Part shown: positions 50,332 through 60,135 of the stretch, one piece after another
Numbering within the stretch: the stretch's first letter is position 1
Layout: each line of letters opens with the position of its first letter
From: Lachnospiraceae bacterium
Lineage (GTDB): Bacteria; Bacillota; Clostridia; Lachnospirales; Lachnospiraceae
Assembly: GCA_024399135.1 (NCBI GenBank)
Contig: JAKSHY010000002.1
Span: forward strand, 181,100 to 245,099
Length of the DNA stretch: 64,000 nt
Direction of reading: 5' to 3'
Notes under the pieces: model-generated
What the model saw: the letters and a program-made list of their open reading frames with translations, nothing else
Databases searched by the model: none
What the model was told of the DNA's origin: nothing
Program-made: the position numbers and the translations under genes

Positions 50332-51990
50332 TTATGCCTTCTCAAGAGCAAGTGTTCTTGTTGTAAGATCACAAACCTCTGAAGGTCCGTAGTACTGAAT
50401 AGCACCTGGGAATGTGAAGCATGTTTCAGCTGCCCACTTTTCTCTGTTAGCCTCGAAGAACTTAAATGGCTTACCATCTAATTCAACTAAAGCCTTTCTG
50501 ATAACTGGCTTATCTTCACCATTTCTTCTTTCCATGTTCATCATCTTAGTGATAGGCATACCACCAGCAACCCACTCATCAGCTGGCTTAGAAATGTTAG
50601 ATACCTTAGAAAGATATCCTGTATAACCGTAAGAGATAAGCATGAATGCATTGTATCCAAGTGAGTAGCAGTAATCTGCATCAAAGTTAGAAGGGAATGC
50701 ACATCTTCCTTCGTATCCGAAGAAGTGATGCTGAGCTCCGAACTTACCCTTGTATGTTCCAGCTGCCTTTCTCTTAGCAAGCTCTGTCTTAACCATTTCT
50801 GAGAAGAGCTTTTCTGACTCGATTAATGATACCTGAACGTTACCATGTGGATCTCTCTCGAGGAAGAGCTGCTGCTGAATTCCCTGAGGAAGGATATCAA
50901 ATACTGCGAATGATTCAGCTGTCAAACCAGCCTTGATGAAGTTATACTTAGCTGTCCAGTCTGGAAGTGCATTAAACTCTTCTGTCTTAGAACCAGCTAA
51001 TAACTCATTAATTTCAGCGATGAGCTTAGAGAACTCAGGAACGAATTCTACGATACCCTCTGGGATAATAGCAACACCGAAGTTCTCACCATTATTTCCA
51101 CGCTTTTCAACTGAATCTGCAATATAACTTGTAATCTGAGCTAAAGACATCTTCTTAGCTGCAACTTCTTCACCGATTAAGCAGATGTTAGGCTGTGTCT
51201 CTAAAGCACACTCAAGTGCTACGTGAGAAGCAGAACGTCCCATAACCTTGATGAAATGCCAGTACTTCTTAGCTGAGTTAGCATCTCTTTCGATGTTACC
51301 GATAAGTTCTGAATATGTCTTAGTAGCTGTATCGAAACCAAATGATGCTTCGATATCTTCATTCTTTAAGTCACCGTCGATTGTCTTAGGACATCCGATA
51401 ACCTGGATTCCTGTATTATTAGCTGCCATATATTCAGCTAATGTAGCAGCGTTAGTATTAGAATCATCACCACCGATGATAACTACTGCTGTAAGTCCGT
51501 TCTTCTTAGCGTTCTCTGCTACGATAGCGAACTGCTCTTTAGTCTCTAACTTAGTTCTACCAGAACCAATAATATCGAAACCACCTGTATTTCTGTAAGC
51601 ATCGATGAAAGCATCATCGAACTCAACATAATCATTCTTTAATAATCCGTCTGGGCCACCCTTGAATCCTAATAATACATTTTCCTTATTAGTTGCCTTA
51701 AGTGCATCATAAAGACCACTTATAACATTGTGACCACCAGGAGCCTGTCCACCTGAAAGGATAACACCAACAACCTGCTTCTTAGCTTCTGCTGTGTTCT
51801 GTCCCTTTTCGAATGTAATTTCTGGCTTACCATATGTATTAGGGAATAAAGCCTTAATCTTGTCCTGATCAGCTACACTTGCTGTAGCATTACCTTCCTT
51901 AACGCAGATTTCTGCGATACCATTTCTGAGCATACCAGGAAGTTTAGGGCTATACTCATATCTTGCTTTCTGAAGTGGTGAAAGATTCAT
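50332..51990 (-). CDS. pfp: Diphosphate--fructose-6-phosphate 1-phosphotransferase
   Basis: A 552-residue PPi-dependent phosphofructokinase of the long (plant beta-type/clostridial) group. Active-site landmarks are [43 protein letters not shown] with the GGDDS that favours PPi over [27 protein letters not shown] and [15 protein letters not shown] (quoted in parts). It allows reversible glycolytic flux and saves ATP, common in fibre-degrading anaerobes. The ATG at 51990 has AAGGAG 8 bp upstream. Single-gene unit with a strong terminator. Confidence 0.96.
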   Translation of the reverse strand: MNLSPLQKARYEYSPKLPGMLRNGIAEICVKEGNATASVADQDKIKALFPNTYGKPEITFEKGQNTAEAKKQVVGVILSGGQAPGGHNVISGLYDALKATNKENVLLGFKGGPDGLLKNDYVEFDDAFIDAYRNTGGFDIIGSGRTKLETKEQFAIVAENAKKNGLTAVVIIGGDDSNTNAATLAEYMAANNTGIQVIGCPKTIDGDLKNEDIEASFGFDTATKTYSELIGNIERDANSAKKYWHFIKVMGRSASHVALECALETQPNICLIGEEVAAKKMSLAQITSYIADSVEKRGNNGENFGVAIIPEGIVEFVPEFSKLIAEINELLAGSKTEEFNALPDWTAKYNFIKAGLTAESFAVFDILPQGIQQQLFLERDPHGNVQVSLIESEKLFSEMVKTELAKRKAAGTYKGKFGAQHHFFGYEGRCAFPSNFDADYCYSLGYNAFMLISYGYTGYLSKVSNISKPADEWVAGGMPITKMMNMERRNGEDKPVIRKALVELDGKPFKFFEANREKWAAETCFTFPGAIQYYGPSEVCDLTTRTLALEKA

Positions 51991-52036
51991 ATTCAATACT
52001 CCTTTTATATTATTTGTTTTGTTTCACAACATATCT

Positions 52037-52065
52037 ATACTAAAACATTTTAAGGAAAAAGTGAA
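52037..52065 (-). promoter_or_regulatory. Possible promoter of pfp
   Basis: On the minus strand TTCACT (52065-52060), a 17-bp spacer and TAGTAT (52042-52037). Confidence 0.5.
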
Positions 52066-52135
52066 CATTCTTCTTTAATTTTCTTTAAATGTTTCCATCT
52101 TCAGTTATCTTAAAATATCCCCTTGCTGAATATGT

Positions 52136-53896
52136 TTATCTTTGAACTCTACCAGAGCCATCTCCACCTGCAAGATTCATAACCTCTTCCTTAGTAACAT
52201 AATTGAAGTCACCAGGTATTGTATGCTTAAGGGCAGATGCTGCAACACCGAACTCTAAAGCATCCTCCATGCTCTTATTATCTAAAAGACCTGCAATACA
52301 TCCTGCAGCGAATGAATCTCCGCCACCAACTCTGTCTACTATTGGAAGAATAGTATAAGTTTTCGAATGATAGAATTTTCTTGTCTTTCCATCCATTATG
52401 CATGCTGACCATCCATTATTAGATGCAGAAACTGACTGTCTAAGAGAAGATATAATATACTTAAAACCAAATCTGTCTGCCATCTGGTTAAATACGTCCT
52501 CATATCCTTTAAGATTAAGTTCTCCCTTGGTAACATCCGTCTTTTCTGCCTTAAAGCCAAGAACCTTCTCTGCATCCTCTTCATTACCAATGCACACATC
52601 AACGAACTGCATAAGGTCAGTCATAACCTCTTTCGCCTTTTCAGATGACCACAATTTCTTTCTGAAATTAAGGTCACATGAAATCATAACACCAGCCTTC
52701 TTAGCTGCAATACATGCAAGTCGTGTAAGATTAGCCGCTGAATCTGAAATAGCCGGAGTAATTCCTGTAAAGTGGAACCATGAGGCATCCTTAAATATTT
52801 CACCAAAATCAAATTCATCTGGAGTTGCTGTTGAAATAGAACTATGTGCTCTATCATATACTACATTGGAAGCTCTCATTGCCGAACCGGTCTCTAAGTA
52901 ATAGATACCAAGCCTCTCACCTGAATATGAAATGTATTTTGTTCCAACATTATACTTTCGCAATGATGCTACAGCACTTTCGCCAATTGGGTTCTTAGGA
53001 ACTGCTGTAACATATTCTGTGTCGAAGCCAAAATTAGCCAGTGAAACTGCAACATTAGCTTCACCGCCACCGTAATTAACATCGAATTCATCTGCCTGAA
53101 TGAATCTTTCGTTGTTAGGAGTTGAAAGTCTTAACATGATTTCGCCCATAGTAACAACCTTTCCAGTCTTAATCTTGAAGCTCTCGATTTTGCTGTTACC
53201 AGTAGTATCTGTAGCTAATGACCCTCTATCTTCACTCTTGCAATCAGAAGCTTCCTTAGGATTTCTTACTTCATCAACTAATGAAACTGCCTCTTTAGTC
53301 AGTTCCTTAATCTTATCAAACTCCTTATTCTTAACCAGATTTCCTGCAACCATCCAGCTTCCACCACAGGCAATTATCTTATTGAATGAAAGATAGTCCT
53401 TAACATTTTTCGCACTAATTCCACCAGTCGGCATAAATTTAAGACCTACATATGGTGCCGCCATGGCTTTAATTGCACGAAGTCCACCAGACTGCTCTGC
53501 TGGGAAGAATTTAACCACATCAAGCCCCATCTCAAGTGCCTGCTCCATGTTGGATGGATTATTACATCCAGGGCAAACAGGTATATCTTTGTCCAGACAG
53601 TGCTGAACAACCTTAGGATTAAAGCCTGGGCTTACTATGAACTTAGCGCCTGCTGAAACTGCTCTGTCTACCTGCTCTATGGTAAGTACGGTACCTGCAC
53701 CAACCAGCATATCAGGGAACTTCTCCGAAATCAGTTTGATAGAATCCTCTGCAGCCTCTGTTCTGAATGTCACTTCTGCTACTGGAAGCCCACCCTCAAT
53801 TAGGGCACTTGCTACTGGTATTGCATCTTCTTTCGAATCAAGTACAACTACTGGTACTATTCCATATTCCTGTATCTTTTCTAAAATTGCATTCAT
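52136..53896 (-). CDS. Fused KDPG aldolase and 2-keto-3-deoxygluconate kinase
   Basis: A 586-residue fusion of two consecutive enzymes. Residues 1-205 are a KDPG aldolase (Eda-like: VPVVVLDSKEDAIPVASALIEGG, VGAGTVLT, IVSPGFNP with neighbouring residues, and the Schiff-base lysine in VVKFFPAE). After a hydrophilic linker (about 206-245), residues 246-575 are a PfkB-family KDG kinase (VNYGGGEANVAVSLANFGF, CDLNFRKKLW, and the catalytic VGGGDSFAAG). Order is reversed relative to flux: the kinase makes KDPG, which the aldolase splits to pyruvate and glyceraldehyde 3-phosphate. It follows uxaC by 73 bp. Confidence 0.93.
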   Translation of the reverse strand: MNAILEKIQEYGIVPVVVLDSKEDAIPVASALIEGGLPVAEVTFRTEAAEDSIKLISEKFPDMLVGAGTVLTIEQVDRAVSAGAKFIVSPGFNPKVVQHCLDKDIPVCPGCNNPSNMEQALEMGLDVVKFFPAEQSGGLRAIKAMAAPYVGLKFMPTGGISAKNVKDYLSFNKIIACGGSWMVAGNLVKNKEFDKIKELTKEAVSLVDEVRNPKEASDCKSEDRGSLATDTTGNSKIESFKIKTGKVVTMGEIMLRLSTPNNERFIQADEFDVNYGGGEANVAVSLANFGFDTEYVTAVPKNPIGESAVASLRKYNVGTKYISYSGERLGIYYLETGSAMRASNVVYDRAHSSISTATPDEFDFGEIFKDASWFHFTGITPAISDSAANLTRLACIAAKKAGVMISCDLNFRKKLWSSEKAKEVMTDLMQFVDVCIGNEEDAEKVLGFKAEKTDVTKGELNLKGYEDVFNQMADRFGFKYIISSLRQSVSASNNGWSACIMDGKTRKFYHSKTYTILPIVDRVGGGDSFAAGCIAGLLDNKSMEDALEFGVAASALKHTIPGDFNYVTKEEVMNLAGGDGSGRVQR

Positions 53897-53969
53897 CTTT
53901 TCATCCTCTTTATTCCAAGTCCAAAGATATACGTTTCTTACATATAGCTTCAGGTTTAATAACTATTTT

Positions 53970-55409
53970 CTATACCATTTCAAGGTCAAAACCAAAATAC
54001 GAAATCGCATTGTTATAAGAAATATCTTTTACAAGCTTCTCTAACAGCTTTTCAGCATCCGGATACTCTCCATTTTCTACCCATTCGCCTATCATATTAC
54101 ACAGTATTCTTCTGAAATATTCGTGCCTTGTATACGAAAGGAATGAACGTGAATCCGTGAGCATTCCAACGAAATTGCCTAAGGTTGAAAGGCTTGCAAA
54201 GGATTTTAACTGCTCGCTAATGCCTAAATAGTGATCATTAAACCACCAGGCAGCGCCCTGCATAACCTTGTTTCTAACACCCATTTCATCCCCAAGTCCT
54301 ACTCCCTGGAAGCATCCGATAACAGTGCCTATCGCTGCATTATCCTGAGGATTAAGTGAATAAACAATAGTCTTTGGTAATTCGTCGCTGCTTGCAAGAT
54401 TATTAAGAAAATCTGCAAGACATTTTGACGGTGTGTAGTCATTAATACAGTCAAAGCCTGTATCTTTTCCGATATTATTAAACATTAGGGAATTATTATC
54501 CCTCTTGCATCCATAATGAAGCTGCATAGTCCAGTTCTTCTTACTGTACTTTCTTGCCATAGCCAACATGAATTCCGTCTTATACTTAAGCTCTTCACTC
54601 CTTGATATCTCCAATCCATTCATTGCTTTACTGAAAATACCATCTATCTCTTCCTTGGTTGCTGGTTCATACATTACGAATTCCAGTCCGTGATCAGATA
54701 CTTTGCATCCCTGAGAAGCAAAAAAATCCATTCTCTTATCTAATGCATTCATTAATGAATCAAAATCGTGAATATCTGTTTCACTTACTTTCGCAAGCTT
54801 TTCGATATAATTCTTGAATTCTTTCTTTTCAACATTCATCGCGTTATCCGGTCTCCAGGCTGGAAGAACCTCAACATCGAATGAATCGTCCTCTTTAATA
54901 AGCTTATGGTACTCAAGCGAATCTGCAGGATCATCAGTTGTACAGATAAGCTTAACATTAGACATTCTTATTATGTTTCTTACTGAATATTCCTTAGTCT
55001 TAAGCTTGGCATTAACTAAATCCCAGACTTCTTTTGCCGTATCCTCGTTAAGATTTCCTTCATATCCAAAGTAATACTTAAGCTCTAAATGAGACCAGTG
55101 ATAAAGTGGATTTCCTATAAGACGTGGCATAATAGATGCCCACATCTTGAACTTTTCGAAATCATCAGCGTCCCCAGTAATATATTTTTCAGGAACACCA
55201 TTAGTTCTTAACTGTCTCCACTTATAGTGATCGCCACCAAGCCATACCTCAGTAATATTATTGAATTGTCTGTCTTCCCAGATTTCTTTTGGGTCGATAT
55301 GACAGTGATAGTCAATTATTGGGGTTTTCTTAACATCCGCATACGTGTGAAAAAGTCGCTTTGAAGTTTCTGTTGTTAATAAAAAGTCTTCATCTAAGAA
55401 TGGTTTCAT
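53970..55409 (-). CDS. uxaC: Glucuronate/galacturonate isomerase
   Basis: A 479-residue uronate isomerase, first step of galacturonate and glucuronate use (to tagaturonate/fructuronate). It belongs to the amidohydrolase fold: IIDYHCHIDPKEIWED near residue 33 carries the metal-binding histidines. WLGGDHYKWRQLRTNGV, CTTDDPADSLEYH, RPDNAMN, MQLHYGCKRDNN and LTDSRSFLSYTRHEYFRR are all UxaC hallmarks. ACAGGAGAGAAA precedes the ATG. The promoter lies inside a perfect 34-bp palindrome, probably the operator of a uronate regulator not present in this window. Confidence 0.97.
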   Translation of the reverse strand: MKPFLDEDFLLTTETSKRLFHTYADVKKTPIIDYHCHIDPKEIWEDRQFNNITEVWLGGDHYKWRQLRTNGVPEKYITGDADDFEKFKMWASIMPRLIGNPLYHWSHLELKYYFGYEGNLNEDTAKEVWDLVNAKLKTKEYSVRNIIRMSNVKLICTTDDPADSLEYHKLIKEDDSFDVEVLPAWRPDNAMNVEKKEFKNYIEKLAKVSETDIHDFDSLMNALDKRMDFFASQGCKVSDHGLEFVMYEPATKEEIDGIFSKAMNGLEISRSEELKYKTEFMLAMARKYSKKNWTMQLHYGCKRDNNSLMFNNIGKDTGFDCINDYTPSKCLADFLNNLASSDELPKTIVYSLNPQDNAAIGTVIGCFQGVGLGDEMGVRNKVMQGAAWWFNDHYLGISEQLKSFASLSTLGNFVGMLTDSRSFLSYTRHEYFRRILCNMIGEWVENGEYPDAEKLLEKLVKDISYNNAISYFGFDLEMV

Positions 55410-55451
55410 TTTCTCTCCTGTCTAAAGATATGTGTTGTTTTTTTATTCACC

Positions 55452-55485
55452 ACATACTAAAAATAACATGTTATTTTTAGTATGT
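55452..55485. promoter_or_regulatory. Perfect 34-bp palindrome over the uxaC promoter
   Basis: Two 17-bp arms (ACATACTAAAAATAACA and its exact complement) abut. On the minus strand the palindrome contains most of a promoter: TTTACA (55488-55483), a 17-bp spacer and TATTTT (55465-55460). It is more likely an operator than a terminator because it sits upstream of the gene. Confidence 0.75.
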
Positions 55486-55586
55486 AAATAAATAAATCAC
55501 ATAATACTAAAATAAAAATTCTAATATCAAACTATAAATGTACTAATATCAAAAACTATATTTTTGTCCAAAAATATATGATGGAC

Positions 55587-58259
55587 CTAGTCCACCATAT
55601 AATTGTCGTTAAATTCTCTAACCTTTCGTTCCAAATGCTCCTTAAAGGCACGCGATGACATTACCTTACTTCCATTTCCAGTAACTATAATCTGCTCCAA
55701 GCCGTCTGATGTAATGACAGTAATATCATATTTTTTACTATTCTCATGTGTATATCTTTCAATATACTGATCAGCCGTCTGAGCTTCTTTCGTATAAACT
55801 ACTGTGATATTGTTATACCTTGATTCCTCAACCGGATGCCCCTTTACCTTGTAAGCATCATATACGACCATCAAATTAATATCTTCAATTGCCTGATAAT
55901 TGCAGAGGATATCATTCAGCCGTCCACTCGCACCGTCCAGTGAAGTATTCGCTATATCTTCCAGTTCCTTCCACGCGTAAATAACATTATAGCCATCAAC
56001 AAGTATATATTTTTCCTTGGCTTTAGTTCCTACATACTTGGTTTCCGCCACAGAATCCGGCCGTCTTGATTCATATTTTCTTCTTTCCTTTAAATCCTTC
56101 GATATTCCCTTATACGAAGTCGTTCTGCCCTTTTCATTAGCATGAGTACTCTTTTTTAATATACTTTCTATCTCTTCCAAAGATATAGCTACATCTGAAG
56201 ATGAACTCTTCTTCGCTGCCTTAACTCTTTCGGCATCAAGATCAATCATCTCATCATAAGACATAGATGCCTCATCAAGAAAACTATACGGAAGATGCAT
56301 ATGCTCCGGAACCTCGTCCCAGGGAATAACAACTCCCGCTCCATGCGAGCAAAAGACTGATCCGCTTGGTGAACGAAGATCCGAATCCGGATTATATGTA
56401 CTGTTAAGAAGTACCTCCTCCTCGTTATGACACATATCATATCCTCCGGGCGAAAGAGTAAGTATACCAAGTCCCTTTGAATACGCTGCGACCTCTTTAG
56501 TATATCCATTCATGGTAGAAACCGGAGCTCGCCCCGTAAGAACAGTCACATTCTCTTCATGATCTGCTTCTGAAATAGTAACGCTCCCAGACATCGAAGA
56601 TATGTCTGTCATGGCTCTTCCCGTATATTCAGAAGGAATAGTCAGAGAATAATTATAAAATGGTTCAAGAAGCATCGTCTCGTTCAATGACATCAATGTC
56701 ATTAATCCCTGTCTGATAGCTCTATAGGTTGCCTGTCTAAAATCCCCACCCTCTGTATGCTTAAGATGAGCTTTTCCTGCAACAAGTGTATATTTAACAT
56801 CTGTTAATGGAGCACCTAAAAGTACACCTCTGTGCTCCTTTTCCTTAAGATGTGTCAGTATAAGTCTTTGCCAGTTTCTTGAAAGAAGATCTTCACTAAC
56901 ATCTAGTTCATATTCAATACCCTCATTTCTTTCTAAAGGCTCTATCTTTATATGAACCTCAGCATAATGTCTAAGTGGTTCAAAGTGTCCAACGCCTTCG
57001 ACTATGCCTTTAACTGTTTCTTTGTAACAGACCTTTCCGTCTGTGAAGTTGGCCACTATGTCGAATCTGTCCTTCAGTACACGCTTCAAAACCTCGGTCT
57101 GTACATCTCCCATTAATGACACGAATAATTCCTTCGTATCCTCATTATATTCAACATTTAATGACGGATCCTCTTCTTCTAATTCTTTAAGCACACTAAA
57201 CATGACACTTCTGTCAATTTCTCTGGGATATTTCACCGCATAGCTAATAGCTGGGGTTAAAATTGCACTAGTTGTTTTAGTTGCCACACCATAGGTAGTG
57301 CCATTCTGACTGTTGGTGATACCAACGATTGCACAGATTTCACCTCGTGAAGCCTCCTGAACATTCTCATATTTTTCGCCTGAGTATATTCTGATTTCAT
57401 TGACCTTCTCATCATCAAGCATATCCTTAACCTTAAGGCTTCCTGAAGTAACTTTAAGAAAGGTCTCCCTTTTTCCCTGTGCATCCTTACGAATTTTGTA
57501 GACAATAGCGCCGAAGCGGTCCTTCTTATTGTCGTTGTCATTTTTGCTCTGAAACTCCTGGCTTTTAGAAAATTCATCGCCTGGAGTGAACATATATCTT
57601 TGTAATGATGAATAGAATTCTGATATTCCCTGCATTTTAAGTGCCGAGCCGAAAAATACCGGGAAGATTTTCCTGTTTTTTATAGCTTCAGCAATTGAAG
57701 AGTCCTCGATTACCCCCTTCTCCAGGAAGCTTTCCATCAATTCTTCGTCATTAGAAGCAATTTCCTCATCCATCTCACTCTTCGAAAGATTCGAAAAATC
57801 CACTGCGCTATCTGAAATCTTTTCCTTTATTTCTTTTAGCAGTGTCTTGGCGTTCGCGCCCTCCATATCCATCTTGTTGACAAAGATATAGGTCGGAATC
57901 TCATAGCTTTTAAGAAGCGACCACAATGTTTTAGTGTGAGGCTGTACTCCGGCCGAACCACTTATTAGTAAAATAGCAGCATCAAGTACATTAAGTGTAC
58001 GCTCCATTTCAGTAGAAAAGTCAACATGTCCTGGTGTATCTATCAATATATATTCCGTATCGCCAGCATTAAATCTGGCGTTCTTCGAATATATGGTAAT
58101 TCCACGTTCTCTTTCAACCTGGTCATTATCAAGAAAGGCATCCTTCGAATCAACACGACCCATCTTCTTAATAACACCAGCCTCATATAAGAGACTCTCT
58201 GATAAAGTTGTCTTCCCACTATCAACATGGGCCAAAATTCCAATTACAATTTTTTTCAT
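55587..58259 (-). CDS. Tet(M)-like translation GTPase fused to a YacP/Rae1-type NYN domain
   Basis: An 890-residue protein. Residues 1-about 235 are an EF-G/Tet(M)-type G domain: G1 AHVDSGKT (10-17), RGITI, DTPGHVD (74-80) and NKMD (128-131). Domains II to V of a ribosomal protection factor follow to about residue 665. After a charged linker, residues 751-880 match YacP/Rae1 NYN nucleases, with acidic residues D755 (VDGYN), D801 (YDAYK), D830 (TADQ) and D852 (TSDG). Tet(M)-type factors are about 640 residues without this domain. Rae1 cuts mRNA in the ribosomal A-site, so a ribosome-rescue or quality-control role is inferred; tetracycline resistance is not implied. Confidence 0.88.
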   Translation of the reverse strand: MKKIVIGILAHVDSGKTTLSESLLYEAGVIKKMGRVDSKDAFLDNDQVERERGITIYSKNARFNAGDTEYILIDTPGHVDFSTEMERTLNVLDAAILLISGSAGVQPHTKTLWSLLKSYEIPTYIFVNKMDMEGANAKTLLKEIKEKISDSAVDFSNLSKSEMDEEIASNDEELMESFLEKGVIEDSSIAEAIKNRKIFPVFFGSALKMQGISEFYSSLQRYMFTPGDEFSKSQEFQSKNDNDNKKDRFGAIVYKIRKDAQGKRETFLKVTSGSLKVKDMLDDEKVNEIRIYSGEKYENVQEASRGEICAIVGITNSQNGTTYGVATKTTSAILTPAISYAVKYPREIDRSVMFSVLKELEEEDPSLNVEYNEDTKELFVSLMGDVQTEVLKRVLKDRFDIVANFTDGKVCYKETVKGIVEGVGHFEPLRHYAEVHIKIEPLERNEGIEYELDVSEDLLSRNWQRLILTHLKEKEHRGVLLGAPLTDVKYTLVAGKAHLKHTEGGDFRQATYRAIRQGLMTLMSLNETMLLEPFYNYSLTIPSEYTGRAMTDISSMSGSVTISEADHEENVTVLTGRAPVSTMNGYTKEVAAYSKGLGILTLSPGGYDMCHNEEEVLLNSTYNPDSDLRSPSGSVFCSHGAGVVIPWDEVPEHMHLPYSFLDEASMSYDEMIDLDAERVKAAKKSSSSDVAISLEEIESILKKSTHANEKGRTTSYKGISKDLKERRKYESRRPDSVAETKYVGTKAKEKYILVDGYNVIYAWKELEDIANTSLDGASGRLNDILCNYQAIEDINLMVVYDAYKVKGHPVEESRYNNITVVYTKEAQTADQYIERYTHENSKKYDITVITSDGLEQIIVTGNGSKVMSSRAFKEHLERKVREFNDNYMVD

Positions 58260-58382
58260 GTCCTCATCATAGCATTTTAGCGATTTTAAGAAAATGCTTT
58301 CACTTTATATTTCATATAGATTTAACAATCCTGAACATATCGGTTATAATCAGATTAATATAATCACAAGGAGAATCCACTA

Positions 58383-59717
58383 ATGGCAACAGCTAAATCA
58401 ACCCATCTTAAAGATATAAATAATGACCTGTTATCCTTTTTAGACAAAACACCAAACAGCTTTTTTGCTGTTAAAAATATATCTGATGAATTAACCAATC
58501 AAGGTTTTGAACGATTATTAGAAAGTAAGAAATGGTCTATCAAAAAAGGTGGTAAGTATTTCGTAACCAGAAATGATTCAGCTATTATTGCCTTCAAAAT
58601 TCCAGCTAAGAAAGCAGCTGGATTTAATATCATCGCAACACACACAGATTCTCCAGCCTTCATGGTTAAGCCAAATGCTGAGATAGAAGCTGGGAATCAG
58701 TATATTAAACTCAATGTTGAAAAATACGGTGGAATGCTATGCTCTACATGGTTAGACAGACCATTATCTGTGGCTGGCCGTGTAGTTATTAATACTAAAA
58801 ATGGTATAGAAACAAGACTTGTGAATATTGATAAGAATTTGATGGTTATACCGAATTTATGCATTCACATGAATCGAGAAGCTAATAATAATGCCAGTAT
58901 CAGTATTCAAAAGGATATGCTTCCAATCGTTGGAAGCCTTGATGTTAAAGGGAAGTTTATGGATATAATTGCCAAGTCCATTAAGGTATCCGAAGATGAT
59001 ATTTTAGATACTGACTTATATCTTTATAATAGGGAAAAAGGTACGATTGTAGGCATAGATGATGAATATATCTCTTCTGGAAGATTAGACGATCTTCAAT
59101 GCACTTTCGGAGCGATGAAAGGATTACTTGAAGCAGCTGATGGATCAACCTCTATTAGTATGATGGCTGCCCTTGATAATGAAGAGGTTGGAAGTTCTAC
59201 CAAACAGGGGGCCGACTCATCATTCCTCGAATCTGTTGTTAAAAGAATCAGTACTTCCCTTGAAATGAATGACGAAGACTTGGAAATCGCGCTCCAGTCA
59301 AGCTTCATGATTTCTGCTGACAATGCTCACGCCATGCACCCCAATAATATGGACAAATCTGATCCCGTTAACAAGCCTCAGATTAACAAGGGAATTGTAA
59401 TTAAATATAGTGGCAACCAGAAATATGCAACTGATGCCATTTCTGGTGCCATTTTAAAGAAGCTATGTAAGAAGGCAAATGTTCCATTCCAGATTTTCAC
59501 CAACAATTCAGATTCAGCTGGTGGCTCTACACTTGGAAACATTTCCTCATCCCATCTATCAATTAACACTGTGGATATTGGACTTCCTCAGCTTGCCATG
59601 CATTCATCCTATGAGCTCGCAGGGTGCAAAGATACAGAATATCTCATTAGCCTGGCGAAGTGCTTTTATGAGTGTGAACTGAAGAATAACGGCAAGAATG
59701 GTATTAATCTTAAGTAA
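58383..59717 (+). CDS. M18 family aminopeptidase
   Basis: A 444-residue zinc aminopeptidase of family M18 (aspartyl aminopeptidase-like). It shows IIATHTDSPAF with a zinc-binding His/Asp, YGGMLCSTWLDRPLSVAGRV, SGRLDDLQC, ALDNEEVGSSTKQGADS with the catalytic glutamate pair, ISADNAHAMHPN and the C-terminal MHSSYELAG histidine. These form dodecameric tetrahedra and remove acidic or neutral N-terminal residues in the cytosol. AAGGAG lies 9 bp upstream of the ATG. It is divergent from the GTPase-NYN gene and convergent with the thioesterase gene. Confidence 0.95.
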   Translation: MATAKSTHLKDINNDLLSFLDKTPNSFFAVKNISDELTNQGFERLLESKKWSIKKGGKYFVTRNDSAIIAFKIPAKKAAGFNIIATHTDSPAFMVKPNAEIEAGNQYIKLNVEKYGGMLCSTWLDRPLSVAGRVVINTKNGIETRLVNIDKNLMVIPNLCIHMNREANNNASISIQKDMLPIVGSLDVKGKFMDIIAKSIKVSEDDILDTDLYLYNREKGTIVGIDDEYISSGRLDDLQCTFGAMKGLLEAADGSTSISMMAALDNEEVGSSTKQGADSSFLESVVKRISTSLEMNDEDLEIALQSSFMISADNAHAMHPNNMDKSDPVNKPQINKGIVIKYSGNQKYATDAISGAILKKLCKKANVPFQIFTNNSDSAGGSTLGNISSSHLSINTVDIGLPQLAMHSSYELAGCKDTEYLISLAKCFYECELKNNGKNGINLK

Positions 59718-59725
59718 CTAATACT

Positions 59726-60133
59726 TTAGTCCTGCCATATAAGCAGTCCATTAAGTACATCAAAGAATTCTGGAAAGTCCTTTTTCAGTCTTATAGGTCT
59801 TCCATCTTTGTCCAAAAAGCAATGCAAAGACGTAGCTTCTGCAGCTATCTTTTCGCCCATATACATTTTGTATCCAAGCTTTAACTTAATCCCGTTAAAT
59901 TCAAGTACTGATGTTTCAATAGTAATATCATCAGAAAAGGTTGTCGAATTCTTGTACTGACAGTTAACCTCTAAAACGGGTGAAATTATTCCCTCATCCT
60001 CAAGTCTTTTGTAGTCCCATCCGATATCTGAAAGGTAACTAACTCTTGCCTCTTCCATCCATCTTATGTAATTTGAGTGATGGGTAATTCCCATCTTGTC
60101 TGTCTCGTAGTATTGAACTTTATGCTTATACAT
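59726..60133 (-). CDS. Acyl-CoA thioesterase, YbgC/4HBT-like
   Basis: A 135-residue hot-dog fold thioesterase. The N-terminal active-site segment is YYETDKMGITHHSNYIRWMEEAR (in parts), in which Asp, or the nearby His, acts in hydrolysis. The CQYKNSTTFSDDITIET strand and the SLHCFLDKDGRPIRL end are typical. The substrate is an acyl- or 4-hydroxybenzoyl-type CoA, not deducible. It starts 2 bp after the upstream small membrane protein gene and is probably co-transcribed with it. Confidence 0.9.
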   Translation of the reverse strand: MYKHKVQYYETDKMGITHHSNYIRWMEEARVSYLSDIGWDYKRLEDEGIISPVLEVNCQYKNSTTFSDDITIETSVLEFNGIKLKLGYKMYMGEKIAAEATSLHCFLDKDGRPIRLKKDFPEFFDVLNGLLIWQD

Positions 60134-60135
60134 TA

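Noticed and set aside
55587..58259. Acquired tetracycline resistance gene tet(M/W/O)
   Set aside because: The extra C-terminal nuclease domain, the greater length, host-like base composition and lack of mobile flanks argue for a resident translation factor.
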